64,000 nt of DNA from contig NC_044497.1 of the NCBI RefSeq assembly GCF_902362185.1, positions 38,564,501 to 38,628,500 of the forward strand. The letters run 5' to 3'. The translations under genes and the position numbers were made by a program. The stretch is from Chanos chanos. Its lineage: Eukaryota > Chordata > Actinopteri > Gonorynchiformes > Chanidae. Under the pieces are notes generated by a model. The model made no database searches. It had not been told where the DNA came from and worked only from the letters and a program-made list of their open reading frames with translations. Below, one piece after another: positions 63,661-64,000 of this stretch; position 1 is the stretch's first letter, and each line of letters opens with the position of its first letter.

Positions 63661-64000
63661 GTAAGTGTGGTCTGACACAAACTGCTGTAAGAAGCTCTTT
63701 TTAGACCTAAAGTGTCAGTGTTCAACCGCAGGGCTGTTGACTCAAAGCAAAATAAGATACAGGGTAGGTAGACAACAGCACTTAATTCACAAAATATAGA
63801 AGTGGGCGTACTGAAGTCGTACCACAAAAGCAGAAAATCTCCTCCAAGCCTTCACAGCTGTACAGGACAGCGGCGCCTGCAAGTGGTTAAAGCACAGCTC
63901 CGCCGCACATTGAGCCGTGAATGTCACTGTACACACAGGCCGCCTCAATCTGTTGCAGTTTTAACTGTTTGTTGTAACCACTGCCGTGAGGAGTGGAAGA
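63661..64000 (+). other. fer: fer intron, window end
   Basis: Begins with a consensus donor (CT|GTAAGT) and runs to the end of the window without another exon. Confidence 0.7.

Overview
The window looks like nuclear DNA of a ray-finned (teleost-type) fish. Genes are split into short exons with GT..AG introns, the encoded proteins match vertebrate families almost residue for residue, introns are AT-rich and full of CA/GA/TC microsatellites, and small DNA-transposon remnants are scattered through them. The species cannot be named from the sequence. No prokaryotic feature, CRISPR array, rRNA or convincing tRNA gene was seen.

Layout, left to right: about 3.9 kb of upstream DNA with a 52-bp minisatellite; pisd (+, 3936-14199, phosphatidylserine decarboxylase, seven coding exons, 375 aa); a gene-poor spacer; cysrt1 (-, 19751-20056, cysteine-rich tail protein, 101 aa); about 6.5 kb without a recognised gene; rnf224 (+, 27459-28799, RING finger protein, two coding exons, 170 aa); prpf4 (-, 36688-30187, U4/U6 snRNP WD40 protein, 13 coding exons, 506 aa); cdc26 (+, 38623-39109, anaphase-promoting complex subunit, 88 aa), head-to-head with prpf4; slc31a1 (-, 43403-41365, copper transporter CTR1, four coding exons, 185 aa) with a probable untranslated first exon near 51.04-51.18 kb; atp6v1g1 (-, 54618-52717, V-ATPase subunit G1, 118 aa); and the 5' part of fer (+, first coding exon at 61730, four coding exons of the F-BAR region, running off the window).

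The genes do not form a pathway; they are housekeeping neighbours. The prpf4-cdc26-slc31a1 block and atp6v1g1 correspond to human 9q32, and cysrt1-rnf224 to human 9q34.3, so the window joins two parts of the human chromosome-9 gene set, with pisd and fer at its edges. All intron phases were worked out by hand and every coding sequence is consistent.

The observation most worth following is in pisd exon 1. Two overlapping reading frames and two splice donors would give two different N-termini that both enter exon 2 in frame; one leader resembles the short human PISD leader, the other is Arg-rich and looks like a mitochondrial targeting sequence. Other items: paired Cys-rich-tail proteins (cysrt1 and rnf224), two inverted copies of one MITE 27 kb apart, a hAT-like MITE with a perfect 8-bp target duplication, a 0.87-kb element with long inverted repeats, and a BED-finger hAT remnant beside an AT-rich array in a prpf4 intron. 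Nothing here is a clearly new biological system.
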